Positions 1 through 8,728 of a DNA stretch of 64,000 nucleotides are shown here, in pieces (positions within the stretch are counted from its first letter, which is position 1; each line of letters opens with the position of its first letter). Origin of the DNA: Clostridiaceae bacterium (GTDB lineage: Bacteria; Bacillota; Clostridia; DSM-8532); contig JAAYPS010000131.1 of NCBI GenBank assembly GCA_012519655.1, forward strand, positions 1 to 64,000, given 5' to 3'. Below the pieces are notes generated by a model. The model worked only from the letters and a program-made list of their open reading frames with translations. It was not told the origin of the DNA and ran no database searches. A program made the translations under genes and the position numbers.

Positions 1-279
1 CTTGAACAAAAGTATCATGTAAGTAAATCTCATATATGCAGGGAATTTAAGAAACGCTTTCTTATGACACCGATTCAGTATCAGAATTATAGGAAAATAG
101 AGGTTTCAAAAAGAATGCTGTTGAATACTGATAAGAGGATAAATGAGATAGGTAGGATGGTTGGTTTTGAAAACCCTAATAATTTTATCAGGAATTTCAA
201 AAAACATACAGCCGTTACCCCATCAGAGTATCGTAAACAACATATAGCAGATATACTTGTGCCAAGTTCAAGGATATGA
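1..279 (+). CDS. AraC-family transcriptional regulator, C-terminal fragment
   Basis: The frame is open from the first base of the window, so this is the 3' end of a longer gene. The visible 92 residues are the second part of an AraC/XylS DNA-binding domain. They include the first recognition helix region (HVSKSHICREFKKRF), then MTPIQYQNYRKI, the second helix-turn-helix with EIGRMVGFENPNNFIRNFKKH, and the closing TPSEYRK signature. The ATG at 64 is internal, not the start. The effector domain lies outside the window, so it could be a plain AraC regulator or a YesN-type response regulator. It precedes the sugar genes in the same direction and may control them; that is inference. Confidence 0.85.
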   Translation, partial: LEQKYHVSKSHICREFKKRFLMTPIQYQNYRKIEVSKRMLLNTDKRINEIGRMVGFENPNNFIRNFKKHTAVTPSEYRKQHIADILVPSSRI

Positions 280-374
280 TAATTTTAAGTGGAGGCATAT
301 CTTTATAAATGCTGCATGAAAATGCGATGCAATAAAATGTATGCAAAAAAGACCTTCTAGGGGGAGATGGTTTA

Positions 375-1733
375 ATGATGACTATAACAGAACTTATTAT
401 GAATTTTGGTATTGGCATTGATACGGATGATAATGATATTTGTAGTTGTGGGAAAGTACATAGAGCAGATATAAAAGAAATTATTATACAAGAAGGTGCC
501 CTAAGTATAGTTCCAAGCCTTGTTAAGAAACACGGTGGCTTAAAAGCATTTATTATTGCTGATAAAAATACATTTATGGCAGCCGGAGAAACTCTTTGCG
601 AAAACTTAAGTGATGAAAACATCCCATTTTCTTTGTATGTTTTTGACAACGAAGATTTAAAACCCGACGAATTTGCAGTCGGACAGCTTGTTATGCACTT
701 CGACACCGAATGTGATTTTATTATTGCAGTGGGTTCTGGTACTTTAAATGACATTGGTAAGGTATTAGCCAGTATTACTGATAAACCTTATATGATCGTG
801 GGGACAGCTCCTTCTATGGATGGTTTTGCATCCGCAACATCATCTGTAATAAGAGATAGTATAAAAGTAAGTCTTAATACCGTTTGCCCTACAGTTATAG
901 TGGCTGATCTGGATATTATGTGCCAAGCACCAGACCAGCTTTTGCAGGCGGGTATTGGGGACATGTTGGCAAAGTATATTAGTATATGTGAGTGGCGGGT
1001 TTCTCATTTTATATCAGGTGAGTATTACTGTGAAAAAATCGCTGCCATAGTGCGTAGTGCTGTAAAAAAATGCATTGAAATACCAAATTTGTTTAGCAAA
1101 GAGCCACTATCAATCAAGCCATTGATTGAAGGTTTAATTTTTACAGGTGTGGCTATGAGTTTTGCAGGAGTATCGCGACCTGCATCCGGCATGGAACACT
1201 ATTTCTCTCATATTTGGGATATGCGTGAGCTTGCGTTTAACACACCAGCTACTTTACATGGAATTCAATGCGGAACTGCAACATTTCTATGTCTTCGAAT
1301 ATATGAATATATTACAAGTATTGTTCCAAATCGTCAAAAGGCTCTGGACTTTGTAAATCATTTTTCAGTAGAAAACTGGAATGATTTTCTTGTTCAATTC
1401 TTAGGTGAGGAAAGTGCCCATACTGTGATTGAGCTTGAGAAAAAAGAGAAAAAATACGATCTGCGATCCCATCAGAGTAGGCTTGAGGCTATCGTTGAAG
1501 GTTGGGATGAAATTGTAAAGATAATATCAGAGGAACTGCCTAATATAGAATGGTTAGAGAATTATATGGCTACGGTAGGAATACCAACCAATCCTGCCGA
1601 ATTAGGTCATCCGAATACAGAGGTGCAGCATGCATTTTTAGTGACAAAAGACATCCGGGACAAATATATTGGAAGCCGCCTGTTGTGGGATTTAGGACAT
1701 ATTAATGAAGCTATGGTAGCTGTTTTCAGCTAA
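375..1733 (+). CDS. araM: sn-glycerol-1-phosphate dehydrogenase family protein (AraM/EgsA)
   Basis: A 452-residue member of the iron-containing alcohol dehydrogenase superfamily, AraM/EgsA branch. This family reduces dihydroxyacetone phosphate to sn-glycerol-1-phosphate with NAD(P)H in the cytoplasm. The nucleotide-binding GSGTLNDIGK lies at about 120-129, followed by GTAPSMDGFASATSSVI. Candidate metal ligands are the Asp in GIGDMLAKY and the His residues in GMEHYFSHIWDM and TLHGIQCG. Start chosen at the first of two ATGs, with GGAG eight bases upstream. In Bacillus subtilis the family member sits in the arabinose operon; here it precedes a GH36 glycosidase, which supports a link to plant-sugar use. 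The exact substrate is inferred from family. Confidence 0.85.
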   Translation: MMTITELIMNFGIGIDTDDNDICSCGKVHRADIKEIIIQEGALSIVPSLVKKHGGLKAFIIADKNTFMAAGETLCENLSDENIPFSLYVFDNEDLKPDEFAVGQLVMHFDTECDFIIAVGSGTLNDIGKVLASITDKPYMIVGTAPSMDGFASATSSVIRDSIKVSLNTVCPTVIVADLDIMCQAPDQLLQAGIGDMLAKYISICEWRVSHFISGEYYCEKIAAIVRSAVKKCIEIPNLFSKEPLSIKPLIEGLIFTGVAMSFAGVSRPASGMEHYFSHIWDMRELAFNTPATLHGIQCGTATFLCLRIYEYITSIVPNRQKALDFVNHFSVENWNDFLVQFLGEESAHTVIELEKKEKKYDLRSHQSRLEAIVEGWDEIVKIISEELPNIEWLENYMATVGIPTNPAELGHPNTEVQHAFLVTKDIRDKYIGSRLLWDLGHINEAMVAVFS

Positions 1734-1736
1734 TTA

Positions 1737-1751
1737 TTGTAAAGGTTACAT
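1737..1751. repeat. Intergenic element TTGTAAAGGTTACAT, copy 1
   Basis: Fifteen bases directly after the araM stop that recur exactly at 11733-11747. Similarity continues past the core in both places (G, AAAAGC, T, TA at matching positions). The core contains TGTAA-AGG-TTACA, a perfect 5-base inverted repeat with a 3-base centre, as expected for a dimeric repressor site. It lies about 100 bases before the GH36 gene. An operator or a small dispersed repeat are both possible. Confidence 0.4.
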
Positions 1752-1852
1752 CGCAAAAGCCTATACTAAAACATTGTGTAGAATTTCCTCCTCAACTTTG
1801 CTAAAATACAAGTAGCATCAAATTAATTAAGAAGACTTTTAGGAGGCCTATT

Positions 1853-4156
1853 ATGCAACTTATTCATTCGGACGGAAAGACTACCTACTCATATCAATTA
1901 TGTCGTATTTCTTTTTTAGTTGAAATTTGTTATGAAAAAGATGGAAGGCTGCAAAAAATTAGACCAAAACTCGAAGTATGGAAGGATATACCTTGTAAAG
2001 ATGGGTTGGACTTATGCGATACAACAACAATTGATAAATGGAATAATGAAGACATTGAGATTTATCGGGAAATATCCTATATTAGAAATTCTTCAGAACA
2101 ATTCCGAATGCGCATATGCATAAGAAACATCGGTGATGGTGATATTCGCCTACACTATGCCGCTCCAGTTGTAATTGAAGGCCAAAAGAATATTCAGGTT
2201 GGGTCGGAACCTATTACTGACAACTTTTTTTATAGGCAGGGAAGACATAAAAATGACCTGCCTTCGATCTGTAAAATAGGTGTTTACGATGAAAGCTTTG
2301 AAGACGCTATAGGAAGCGTGCTTGAAACTGGTACAGGTCAGGAGAAAAATGAATCAACATATCAGATTGTCAGTGACCAATTAACTGTCATAAAGTCTTC
2401 GAAAGATGAAGAAGCTCAAATCTTATTTGGCTTTTTGACGGGCAATAATCAGTTTTTTGAATCAATTCTTTTGTTAAACCCGGATAGAAGCTTTAAATCA
2501 TTTGTGTGCAAAACCGATTATAATATACGATTAGTACAAGGAGCTACAGTGGAAGGTGAGTGGCTTAGAATTGATTGTCGTCAAAACTTGGAACAAGCTA
2601 TTGAAGATTTTGCATGTGACAAAGCAAGGATTAATAATGCTTTAAGAAGCAAAACACCACCGGCTGTGTATTGTACTTGGTATTATTATGGTCAAACGGT
2701 AACTTATGAAGACGTAAAAGAAAATCTTGATGAAATAGTACGAAAAAAACTACCCTTTGATGTTTTTCAAATTGATGATGGTTGGGAAGTAGCTGTTGGA
2801 GATTGGCGCAATAATGAGAAGTTTCCAAAACCTATGAAGAACGTTGCGGATGAGATTCGTGAAGCGGGGTTGATTCCTGGTATTTGGACCAGCCCTTTTA
2901 TTACCGATAGAAATGCGCCAATAGTTTCTGAGAACTATGAATATATTTTGAAGAATTCTAAAGGTGAGCCTTGTCTTTTCCCAATGAATGATAGAATATT
3001 CTATATCTTGGACATTACAAATCCTGAAGTGATTTCTCTTGTGAGGCAGCTCTATCACATGCTAAGGTATGATTGGGGTTTTATTTATCATAAATTGGAT
3101 TTTACAAGAGCCCCTTTAATACAGGAAGATGCTGTTTTTTATGATGATACTATTACTCTCGTTGAGGCGTACCGAGCTGCTGTTCAAGCTGTCAGGGACG
3201 GAATAGGGGAAGATGCTTACTTTTTAATGTGCGGTGGTTTGTATGATCCACTCATTGGCATTGTAAATGGTCAAAGAATTGGATCTGATGTGTTAAGCAT
3301 GTGGAGTTCAAATATTCAAAAGGGTGGAAAGACAGCTCCGTTTACTATTAAACAGAATTTATTAAGATACTTTATGAACCACTGGTGGGACAATGATCCT
3401 GATTCACTAATGGTAAGAAGGCAAGAAAAACCTTCCCGGGGTTTACGTCTTACTTATGGTTTGCTAAACGATGAAGAAGTAAAAACTTCGGTATTAAATC
3501 AGTACCTTGGTGGCGGTATGATTTGCTCAACCGAGCCATTAAAGACTATCAGTGATGATCGCCTGTTCCAGTTAAAGCACATCATTCCTGTTGAAAATGT
3601 TAAAGTAGTTCCCTTAGATTTGTTTAGTGGAAAACGTTACCCTTCATTGATAAAAGTACATCTTCCAAAACAGAGGGCTTTTCAGCTCTGTTATATCAAC
3701 TGGTCGGATGAGGAGACAATACCTGTAAAACTGACACTGAATAAAGAAGTTTTAGGGGATTATTATCAGAATAATAAAACCTATACTGTGGCTGAGTTCT
3801 TTAGTGGAAATATTATTAGAGCCATTAAATGCAATGAAACTATAGAGCCAGGCAATATTAAGCCTCATGGTTCCATATTAATAAAAGTAATTGTCGAAGA
3901 CGATGAACCTTACGTTTTACACAGTAATGCACACTTTTCAATGGGTGAAGAAGTAGAAAAATTACAAATTGTTGGGGATGAGTTGGTATTTGAAATGAAT
4001 TACCTTTTTGAAACTCCATCCACTTATATTGTTGGATTACCTGAAGGTGTTACATGCCATGAAAAGGGTTCTGGATATCAAGGTAAAGGTGATATTGTTG
4101 AAATTGAAGTAAATCAGAGAAGGAAATATTCGTATAAAATAAAAGTATCCAAATAA
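1853..4156 (+). CDS. GH36-family alpha-galactosidase-like glycoside hydrolase
   Basis: A 767-residue protein with the melibiase/GH36 (beta/alpha)8 core in its middle: TWYYYGQTVTYEDVKENL, then FDVFQIDDGWEVAVGDW and GLIPGIWTSPF. The YHKLDF motif carries the expected nucleophile Asp416, and RIGSDV carries the expected acid/base Asp479. These retaining enzymes release terminal alpha-galactose (or beta-L-arabinopyranose in related members) from oligosaccharides. There is no signal peptide, so it should act in the cytoplasm on imported sugars. AGGAGG lies six bases before the ATG. It is followed 35 bases later by the serine hydrolase on the same strand, a likely operon. The nucleophile context is KLDF rather than the commoner KWD, so the substrate may differ from melibiose or raffinose. 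Confidence 0.85.
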   Translation: MQLIHSDGKTTYSYQLCRISFLVEICYEKDGRLQKIRPKLEVWKDIPCKDGLDLCDTTTIDKWNNEDIEIYREISYIRNSSEQFRMRICIRNIGDGDIRLHYAAPVVIEGQKNIQVGSEPITDNFFYRQGRHKNDLPSICKIGVYDESFEDAIGSVLETGTGQEKNESTYQIVSDQLTVIKSSKDEEAQILFGFLTGNNQFFESILLLNPDRSFKSFVCKTDYNIRLVQGATVEGEWLRIDCRQNLEQAIEDFACDKARINNALRSKTPPAVYCTWYYYGQTVTYEDVKENLDEIVRKKLPFDVFQIDDGWEVAVGDWRNNEKFPKPMKNVADEIREAGLIPGIWTSPFITDRNAPIVSENYEYILKNSKGEPCLFPMNDRIFYILDITNPEVISLVRQLYHMLRYDWGFIYHKLDFTRAPLIQEDAVFYDDTITLVEAYRAAVQAVRDGIGEDAYFLMCGGLYDPLIGIVNGQRIGSDVLSMWSSNIQKGGKTAPFTIKQNLLRYFMNHWWDNDPDSLMVRRQEKPSRGLRLTYGLLNDEEVKTSVLNQYLGGGMICSTEPLKTISDDRLFQLKHIIPVENVKVVPLDLFSGKRYPSLIKVHLPKQRAFQLCYINWSDEETIPVKLTLNKEVLGDYYQNNKTYTVAEFFSGNIIRAIKCNETIEPGNIKPHGSILIKVIVEDDEPYVLHSNAHFSMGEEVEKLQIVGDELVFEMNYLFETPSTYIVGLPEGVTCHEKGSGYQGKGDIVEIEVNQRRKYSYKIKVSK

Positions 4157-4191
4157 ACTTGATAATTGAAATTAAAATATAGGGGGTTACT

Positions 4192-5658
4192 ATGAAAAAC
4201 GATAATAAAGGGACAAACAATTGGGAGGTTGTGTCACCAGAAGCAGTAGGTATTCCATCCAAGGCAGTTTTGGATTTTATTAATGAGTTAGAGCAAGAAG
4301 AGTTATGCATTCATGGTTTTATAATGATGAAAGATGACAAGGTGTTTGCAGAAGGCTACTATGCACCATTTCACGCTGATTTTCCGCATAGAATGTTTTC
4401 AGTAGGTAAAAGCTTTACTTCTATTGCCATAGGACTTCTGCAAGAAGAAGGGAAATTATCAATACATGATAGGATTTGCGATTATTTTCCCGATAAGCTT
4501 CCTGAGGAAGGTGCTCACCCATATATACTGCAGACTACAATACGAGATATGCTTATGATGGCGTCACCGCATCAGGGAACTACGTACAAACTTATGGATA
4601 GTGAGGATTGGGTAAAAACATTTTTCCACTACAAGCCTGTTCGTTACCCTGGGACAAGCTTTGTATATGATACATCTGCAACTCATGTGCTATCTGCACT
4701 TGTAGAAAGAATAAGCCAAATGTCTCTTTTGCAATATCTAAAAGGTAAGATTTTAGATAAGATAGGCTGTTCAGATAACTTTAGATGGTTAACAGATCCA
4801 GAAGGGATTTGCCAAGGAGGTTCTGGCTTAATCTGTCCTTTGAGAGATTTAACAAGAGTTGCATCCCTATGTCTGAATGGTGGAGCATACAATGGAGAAC
4901 AGCTCATTCCGATAGACTACTTAGAAGAAGCAACCTCAAAACAGATAGATACATCTCTTCAGCCAAGTATTGGCGAACAACAAGGGTATGGCTACCAGTT
5001 TTGGAGGACTCAGAATAATGGTTTTGCGATGTTTGGGATGGGAGGACAACTTGCGATTTGCCTTCCAGAGTATAACTTCTTGTTGACCACGATGGCCGAT
5101 ACCCAAGGTAACCCATGTGGAATCCAAGGTATCTATAAAGCCCTTTGGCAACAAATTCTACCCTACCTTAAAGAAAATAAAGGTAAAATAGAAGTTAATG
5201 ATATTTATTCTAGAAAACTTAAGGAAAAAATATCGAAATTAGAAATAAGTCCTGAAAAAGGCTCTTTGACATCCCCAATCGCTGCTGAAGTTAGTGGAAA
5301 AAGATATTCTTTAGCACCCAACCCTACGAGAATAGCACAGTGTCATTTTGAGTTTAGCGATGGCGAAGGAGTGTTTTACTACACAAGTAATACGGGAGAA
5401 CATGAGATTTCGTTTGGGATTGGCTCTATTAAGCAGCAGATCTTCCCAGATATAAATCTATTAAGTATATCGTCTGCTGCATGGGTGGAAGAAAATAAGT
5501 TACATTTGCGCTCCTTTATAATAGATGAATTGCCATCTAGCGTAAATATGACAGTTACTTTTGTAAAAAACACAATTACGTTAGTAATGAAAAAGACAGC
5601 TGAGATGAAGCTGGAAAACTACCAAGGGTTTGCTTCAGGAGAGATGATCGATAAGTAA
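4192..5658 (+). CDS. Serine hydrolase, class C beta-lactamase-related
   Basis: A 488-residue protein of the beta-lactamase-related (PF00144) family. The SxxK tetrad is Ser70-Val-Gly-Lys73 in HRMFSVGKSF. The YxN-like element is Tyr159-Asp-Thr in FVYDTSATHVL, and GMGGQ near 5035 sits where the third motif is expected. There is no signal peptide or lipobox, so the protein appears cytoplasmic, which argues against a drug-resistance lactamase and for an esterase or amidase. The C-terminal third (after about residue 340) is an accessory beta-rich region. AGGGGG precedes the ATG. It is probably cotranscribed with the GH36 gene and could deacylate imported, acylated oligosaccharides; that role is a guess. 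Confidence 0.8.
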   Translation: MKNDNKGTNNWEVVSPEAVGIPSKAVLDFINELEQEELCIHGFIMMKDDKVFAEGYYAPFHADFPHRMFSVGKSFTSIAIGLLQEEGKLSIHDRICDYFPDKLPEEGAHPYILQTTIRDMLMMASPHQGTTYKLMDSEDWVKTFFHYKPVRYPGTSFVYDTSATHVLSALVERISQMSLLQYLKGKILDKIGCSDNFRWLTDPEGICQGGSGLICPLRDLTRVASLCLNGGAYNGEQLIPIDYLEEATSKQIDTSLQPSIGEQQGYGYQFWRTQNNGFAMFGMGGQLAICLPEYNFLLTTMADTQGNPCGIQGIYKALWQQILPYLKENKGKIEVNDIYSRKLKEKISKLEISPEKGSLTSPIAAEVSGKRYSLAPNPTRIAQCHFEFSDGEGVFYYTSNTGEHEISFGIGSIKQQIFPDINLLSISSAAWVEENKLHLRSFIIDELPSSVNMTVTFVKNTITLVMKKTAEMKLENYQGFASGEMIDK

Positions 5659-5691
5659 AAAAGTCGATATATTTGATAAAAGATAAGAAGA

Positions 5692-5715
5692 GGGCGCTTT
5701 TGCGCCCGTTCTTTA
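5692..5715 (+). terminator. Intrinsic terminator after the serine hydrolase gene
   Basis: Perfect GGGCGC/GCGCCC stem (5692-5697 with 5702-5707) around a TTTT loop, followed by GTTCTTT. The U-tract is short, so termination may be partial. It separates the GH36-hydrolase unit from the EamA gene. Confidence 0.65.
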
Positions 5716-5782
5716 CGTTATGCGCTCAAGAGCACACCATATCAAAAGATAAAAGCATTATAAATTTAGAAGAGAGGTTAAT

Positions 5783-6691
5783 ATGTCACATAATTGGAAG
5801 GCAGACTTATCTATTTTAGGTATTACAATTGTTTGGGGTTCATCTTTTATACTGATGAAAAATTTAATGGATTACACCCCAGTTTTTGCATATTTATCAC
5901 TGCGCTTTGTTTTAGCTTCTGTTGTACTTTGTATTTTGTTTAATAAAAGGCTAAAGAATGTAAATATACAAGTATTAAAATGGGGTTTACTAGTTGGCTT
6001 AATGGTATTTGGAGGTATGATGTTCCAAGTAGCTGGACTACAATATACCTCAGCCTCAAATTCAGCCTTTATAACAGGACTTAATGTAGTTATGGTTCCT
6101 ATATTATCGGCGCTATATTTAAAAAAGAAACCAAGTAATTATGCTTTTGTAGGGGTATTTATGGCTGCTATAGGACTGTTCTTTCTCACCGGTGCATTCG
6201 AGTTTAATTATAATAAAGGTGATTTTTTGACATTGTTGTCTGCTGTTTGTTTTGCTTTCCAAGTTATTTTCATTGATAAAGCAACATCAAAACACGATCC
6301 CGTATTAATTGCTGTTTTGCAAGTATCAACGGCAGCAGTGTTTTTTACTATTATATGGGGATTTCAGAAATTTTCACTTCCAGTTGTTAATACTACTCTT
6401 ATAACTACAATTTTGTGGACGGGTGCGCTGGGAACTGCCCTTGCATTTGGCGTGCAAACAGTTGCTCAAAAATATACCTCTCCGACAAGAACTGCTTTGA
6501 TTATTGCATGCGAACCTGTTTTTGCAGCTATCTTTGCATGGATAATACCTAACAGTGCTGGTGTTACTGAAAGACCTACTCTTTATACAATAATGGGGTG
6601 CTTGATGATTTTCACAGGTATGTTACTTAGCGAAGTACCGGCTCTGAAGCTTGGTAACAAACAAAAACAATCATGCCAAACCAGGATGTAG
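5783..6691 (+). CDS. EamA/DMT-superfamily transporter
   Basis: A 302-residue, very hydrophobic protein with about ten predicted membrane segments in two homologous halves, the architecture of EamA drug/metabolite transporters. The opening ITIVWGSSFILMK and SLRFVLAS are typical of the first EamA repeat; the second begins near GDFLTLLSAVCFAFQVIF, and GALGTALAFGVQTVAQKYTSPTRTALI is the usual signature of the last helices. It sits in the cytoplasmic membrane. Substrates of this family (amino acids, sugars, drugs, purines) cannot be read from sequence. AGAGG lies five bases upstream of the ATG. A terminator upstream suggests its own transcription unit. Confidence 0.88.
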   Translation: MSHNWKADLSILGITIVWGSSFILMKNLMDYTPVFAYLSLRFVLASVVLCILFNKRLKNVNIQVLKWGLLVGLMVFGGMMFQVAGLQYTSASNSAFITGLNVVMVPILSALYLKKKPSNYAFVGVFMAAIGLFFLTGAFEFNYNKGDFLTLLSAVCFAFQVIFIDKATSKHDPVLIAVLQVSTAAVFFTIIWGFQKFSLPVVNTTLITTILWTGALGTALAFGVQTVAQKYTSPTRTALIIACEPVFAAIFAWIIPNSAGVTERPTLYTIMGCLMIFTGMLLSEVPALKLGNKQKQSCQTRM

Positions 6692-6850
6692 AATTGTTTT
6701 TATTTATCATGGATGTAAAATAATGTAGTTTATTTGAATAAAACTAATCAAAAGTTTATAATTGACCATATAGGGATAAATATATAGTACAACAGCATTA
6801 CAGTCTAATGGAGAATGGTATTAAAAAAGTTAAAAGGGAAAGGTGACAAT

Positions 6851-7687
6851 ATGATAAGTAGTATTAAAGATCGTGTAACATTGAATAACGGCGTTAAGAT
6901 GCCATGGCTTGGCTTAGGAGTATGGAAGGTAACAGAGCCAGCAGAACTTGATTTTGCAGTTAAGACTGCTTTAAAAGTAGGATATAGGGCCATTGATACA
7001 GCGGATGCATATGGGAATGAAGAGGGTGTTGGTAAGGCTATACGCGAATCGGGAATTCCCCGTGAGGAACTTTTTATAACTACCAAGCTATGGAATCGTA
7101 ATCAAAGAAAAGGTTATGATGCTACATTGAAGGCCATTGAAAACAGCAGAAAGAGGTTGGGGCTTGAGTACATTGACTTGTTTTTAATACACTGGCCAGT
7201 GAAAGGTAAATATATTGATAGCTATAAAGCCATGATAAAGCTATACAATGAAGGGTTGATCAGGGCAATTGGTGTATCTAATTTTCATATTCACCATCTT
7301 GAACATTTAATGAGAGAAACAGATGTTGTTCCTGTGGTAAACCAAATTGAACTACACCCATGGCTAAACCAAGGTCCAGTTATCGAGTTCTGTAAAAAGC
7401 ATAATATTCAGGTTGAAGCATATAGTCCGCTTATGGGAGGACGACTTAGTGAGATACCTGAGATTGAGAATATTGCAAAGAAATATCAAAAAACTCCAGC
7501 TCAGATTGTACTAAGGTGGGATCTGCAAAGAGAAATAGTTATTATTCCAAAATCTGTTAGAGAAAATAGAATTATTGAAAATTCACAGATTTTTGACTTC
7601 ACATTATCAGATGAGGATATGGAAGCAATAAACGCTCTAAACAAAGATAGAAGATTTCTTCCCGATCCAGATAATGTAACATTTTAA
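6851..7687 (+). CDS. Aldo/keto reductase
   Basis: A 278-residue AKR of the 2,5-diketogluconate reductase/AKR5-like type, an NADPH-dependent cytoplasmic carbonyl reductase. The catalytic tetrad is complete: Asp49, Tyr54 (IDTADAYGNE), Lys79 (ITTKLWN) and His114 (FLIHWPV). The cofactor-binding IPKSVRENRI near the C-terminus is also present. The start at 6851 is preferred over an in-frame ATG at 6815 because AAAGGTGA lies just upstream and the family begins at this point with the beta-hairpin before LNNGVKMPWLGLG. The substrate is unknown; detoxification of aldehydes or sugar interconversion are both usual for the family. Confidence 0.9.
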   Translation: MISSIKDRVTLNNGVKMPWLGLGVWKVTEPAELDFAVKTALKVGYRAIDTADAYGNEEGVGKAIRESGIPREELFITTKLWNRNQRKGYDATLKAIENSRKRLGLEYIDLFLIHWPVKGKYIDSYKAMIKLYNEGLIRAIGVSNFHIHHLEHLMRETDVVPVVNQIELHPWLNQGPVIEFCKKHNIQVEAYSPLMGGRLSEIPEIENIAKKYQKTPAQIVLRWDLQREIVIIPKSVRENRIIENSQIFDFTLSDEDMEAINALNKDRRFLPDPDNVTF

Positions 7688-7747
7688 ATGCTTTTAGTAT
7701 GTATGGTTGAGAGACTCATTCAATAAAGAATTTAAGAATATTATAAG

Positions 7748-7783
7748 ACCCCTTCTATGGTGAGTGCCAAATGAAGGGGTTTT
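7748..7783 (+). terminator. Intrinsic terminator after the aldo/keto reductase
   Basis: ACCCCTTC (7748-7755) pairs perfectly with GAAGGGGT (7773-7780), a 17-base loop lies between, and TTTTC follows on the plus strand. Confidence 0.7.
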
Positions 7784-7890
7784 CTACAAATATCTGAATA
7801 GTTAAAGATCACTCTAAACTGATTTATCTTGACTATAAATAGATGGCTGGTGTGTCAAAACTGCTTAAGCTAAATGTAGCAACCCTGGAT

Positions 7891-8565
7891 TTATACTGTA
7901 ATATAATCTTGAATATTATCTTGCCTAAGCATCTTAGCCAACTCTAAGGAATTAGTAATAGGTTCATTAATAATAATGCCCCCACGCGCAATGTCCTGTA
8001 CTTGGTGAAAATCCGAACCAGACAACATTTTTAAATTATATTTTTTAGCAAAATCCAAAGCTTTTTGGTTATTTGAATTATGCCTGGGGTTTCCATTGTG
8101 TATCTCAACTCCATGCAGATATTCGGGGTTTGCAGGTGTTACCGTCACCCTGAAAGGATGAGCTTGGTAGATGAGCATTTGGGTATTTTCTATAAACTCT
8201 CTAAAGGTTTTTATGTTCATATCATACAAAGCTGGATTTTCATATAAGAATTCTTTGTCGAAACCAAAAACAAGATAGTCGTTAAAGTTTTCACTAAATC
8301 TAAGCTCCATCCCAAGGATAACTTTTAAACCAACTTCTTTGCCTTCTTCAAAAGCTGTAGTATATCCGGACAGAAACTGATCTACTTTTTGCTGCCAATT
8401 AGTATATGGTAAGCTCTCGAAATAATCCTTAGTGTAGTGATCTGTGATTACAATCCCAGAATAGCCTGCTTTTTTATATAGTTGAACAAGAGTATTTGCG
8501 TCAACTTTCCCACAGCTGCTAACCTCTGAAGTGTGAACGTGAGTATCATACTTTAAGTTGTTCAT
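7891..8565 (-). CDS. PHP-domain metal-dependent phosphoesterase
   Basis: A 224-residue protein of the PHP superfamily (histidinol-phosphatase/polymerase-type phosphoesterases). Metal ligands are visible: DTHVHTS (His9, His11), ITDHY (Asp42-His43), the Glu in GMELRFSE, QAHPFR, HNGN and the closing GSDFH. A longer frame begins at 8652, but its extra 29 residues look unlike the family and have no ribosome binding site, whereas GGGGG stands just before the ATG at 8565. It is cytoplasmic; possible substrates are sugar or nucleotide phosphates. It is on the same strand as the membrane protein upstream, with a gap of about 160 bases, so co-expression is uncertain. Confidence 0.85.
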   Translation of the reverse strand: MNNLKYDTHVHTSEVSSCGKVDANTLVQLYKKAGYSGIVITDHYTKDYFESLPYTNWQQKVDQFLSGYTTAFEEGKEVGLKVILGMELRFSENFNDYLVFGFDKEFLYENPALYDMNIKTFREFIENTQMLIYQAHPFRVTVTPANPEYLHGVEIHNGNPRHNSNNQKALDFAKKYNLKMLSGSDFHQVQDIARGGIIINEPITNSLELAKMLRQDNIQDYITV

Positions 8566-8728
8566 ATAGCCCCCATGAAAATGAATTTTACTTATTATAT
8601 CCAGAAACAAGGATATAAAGTAGTCTACATATATAGGATATAATTCATTCAACTAAAATGCAACCAGCAAAAAACACAAATAATGTAACTACAAAATAAA
8701 AAAGTCTATAATAATTGCTTCGCAAAGG

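Noticed and set aside
375..754. Long minus-strand frame opposite the glycerol-1-phosphate dehydrogenase (215-754)
   Set aside because: It is a shadow of a strongly supported gene and encodes a low-complexity, unrecognised sequence.
4192..5658. Beta-lactamase resistance gene
   Set aside because: Class C-like motifs are present, but the protein has no export signal and sits with sugar-utilisation genes.
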